NCBI GenBank assembly: GCA_949752735.1
Contig: OX457042.1
Coordinates: 30,453,116-30,517,115, forward strand
DNA length: 64,000 bases
Direction of reading: 5' to 3'
Origin: Lumbricus terrestris
Lineage: Eukaryota > Annelida > Clitellata > Crassiclitellata > Lumbricidae
The notes beneath the pieces were generated by a model. The model did not search any database. It worked only from the letters and a program-made list of their open reading frames with translations, and was not told where the DNA came from. Shown here piece after piece: positions 63,881 to 64,000 of the stretch. The translations under genes and the position numbers were made by a program. Position 1 is the stretch's first letter. Every line of letters begins with the position of its first letter.

Positions 63881-64000
63881 AATAAATAAGATCCTAACTT
63901 AACACTCAACTTTTTAACCTGCACACCCACCGTAACCTGGCTCATCAATAAACTGCTGCCATGTGCTCGGCTTTTGAGTGGCACTTTGGAAGTTTGGAGA
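63881..64000. other. Window end, nothing recognised
   Basis: Short non-coding remainder. Confidence 0.4.

Overview
The window is animal nuclear DNA, probably from a marine invertebrate: spliced genes with conserved GT/AG introns, Pol III SINEs, L2-like LINE fragments, many short inverted-repeat DNA transposons and abundant micro- and minisatellites. I cannot name the species. The gene families are general to bilaterians, so a non-vertebrate deuterostome or a lophotrochozoan are both possible.

Two complete protein-coding genes can be assembled by matching splice sites, codon phase and family homology. (1) A SPRED-family gene lies on the + strand (11157-17925, 5 coding exons, 482 aa) with an N-terminal EVH1 domain and a C-terminal Sprouty (SPR) domain. 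SPRED proteins are membrane-associated inhibitors of Ras-Raf-ERK signalling. (2) An NSD-family H3K36 methyltransferase gene lies on the - strand (31488-52314, 16 coding exons, 2363 aa), with PWWP1, four PHD-type fingers, PWWP2, AWS-SET-postSET and PHD5-C5HCH in the family order, plus a very long basic C-terminal tail encoded by one exon. All 15 NSD introns and 4 SPRED introns keep the reading frame. The two genes are not obviously related in function.

Layout: 1-11 kb is repeat-rich (TACA microsatellite, hAT-like MITEs, a broken Tc1/mariner transposase, an interrupted L2-like LINE). 11.2-17.9 kb is SPRED. 18-31 kb is intergenic (LINE 3' piece, minisatellites, MITEs, and a 2.07-kb DNA transposon with exact 8-bp target duplications that carries an array of TGACGTCA palindromes). 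31.5-52.3 kb is NSD, whose introns hold SINEs, LINE tails, MITEs and three minisatellites beside splice acceptors. 52.3-64 kb is intergenic, with a duplicated segment whose second copy is split by a 2.9-kb transposon (the first copy preserves the empty site), a TTAA-flanked element nested inside that, more MITEs, SINEs and a large palindrome.

The most unusual signal is the recurrent string TAGGCTA/TAGCCTA/TAGGCCTA. In five unrelated repeats, comparison with sister copies or with the repeat's own period shows that 5 or 6 bases (GGCTA, GCCTA or GGCCTA) were inserted after a TA. This is the form expected of Tc1/mariner excision footprints, so the window may record many transposon visits. A second unusual feature is the array in NSD intron 12, where each unit repeats the real 3' splice site of the SET-domain exon.
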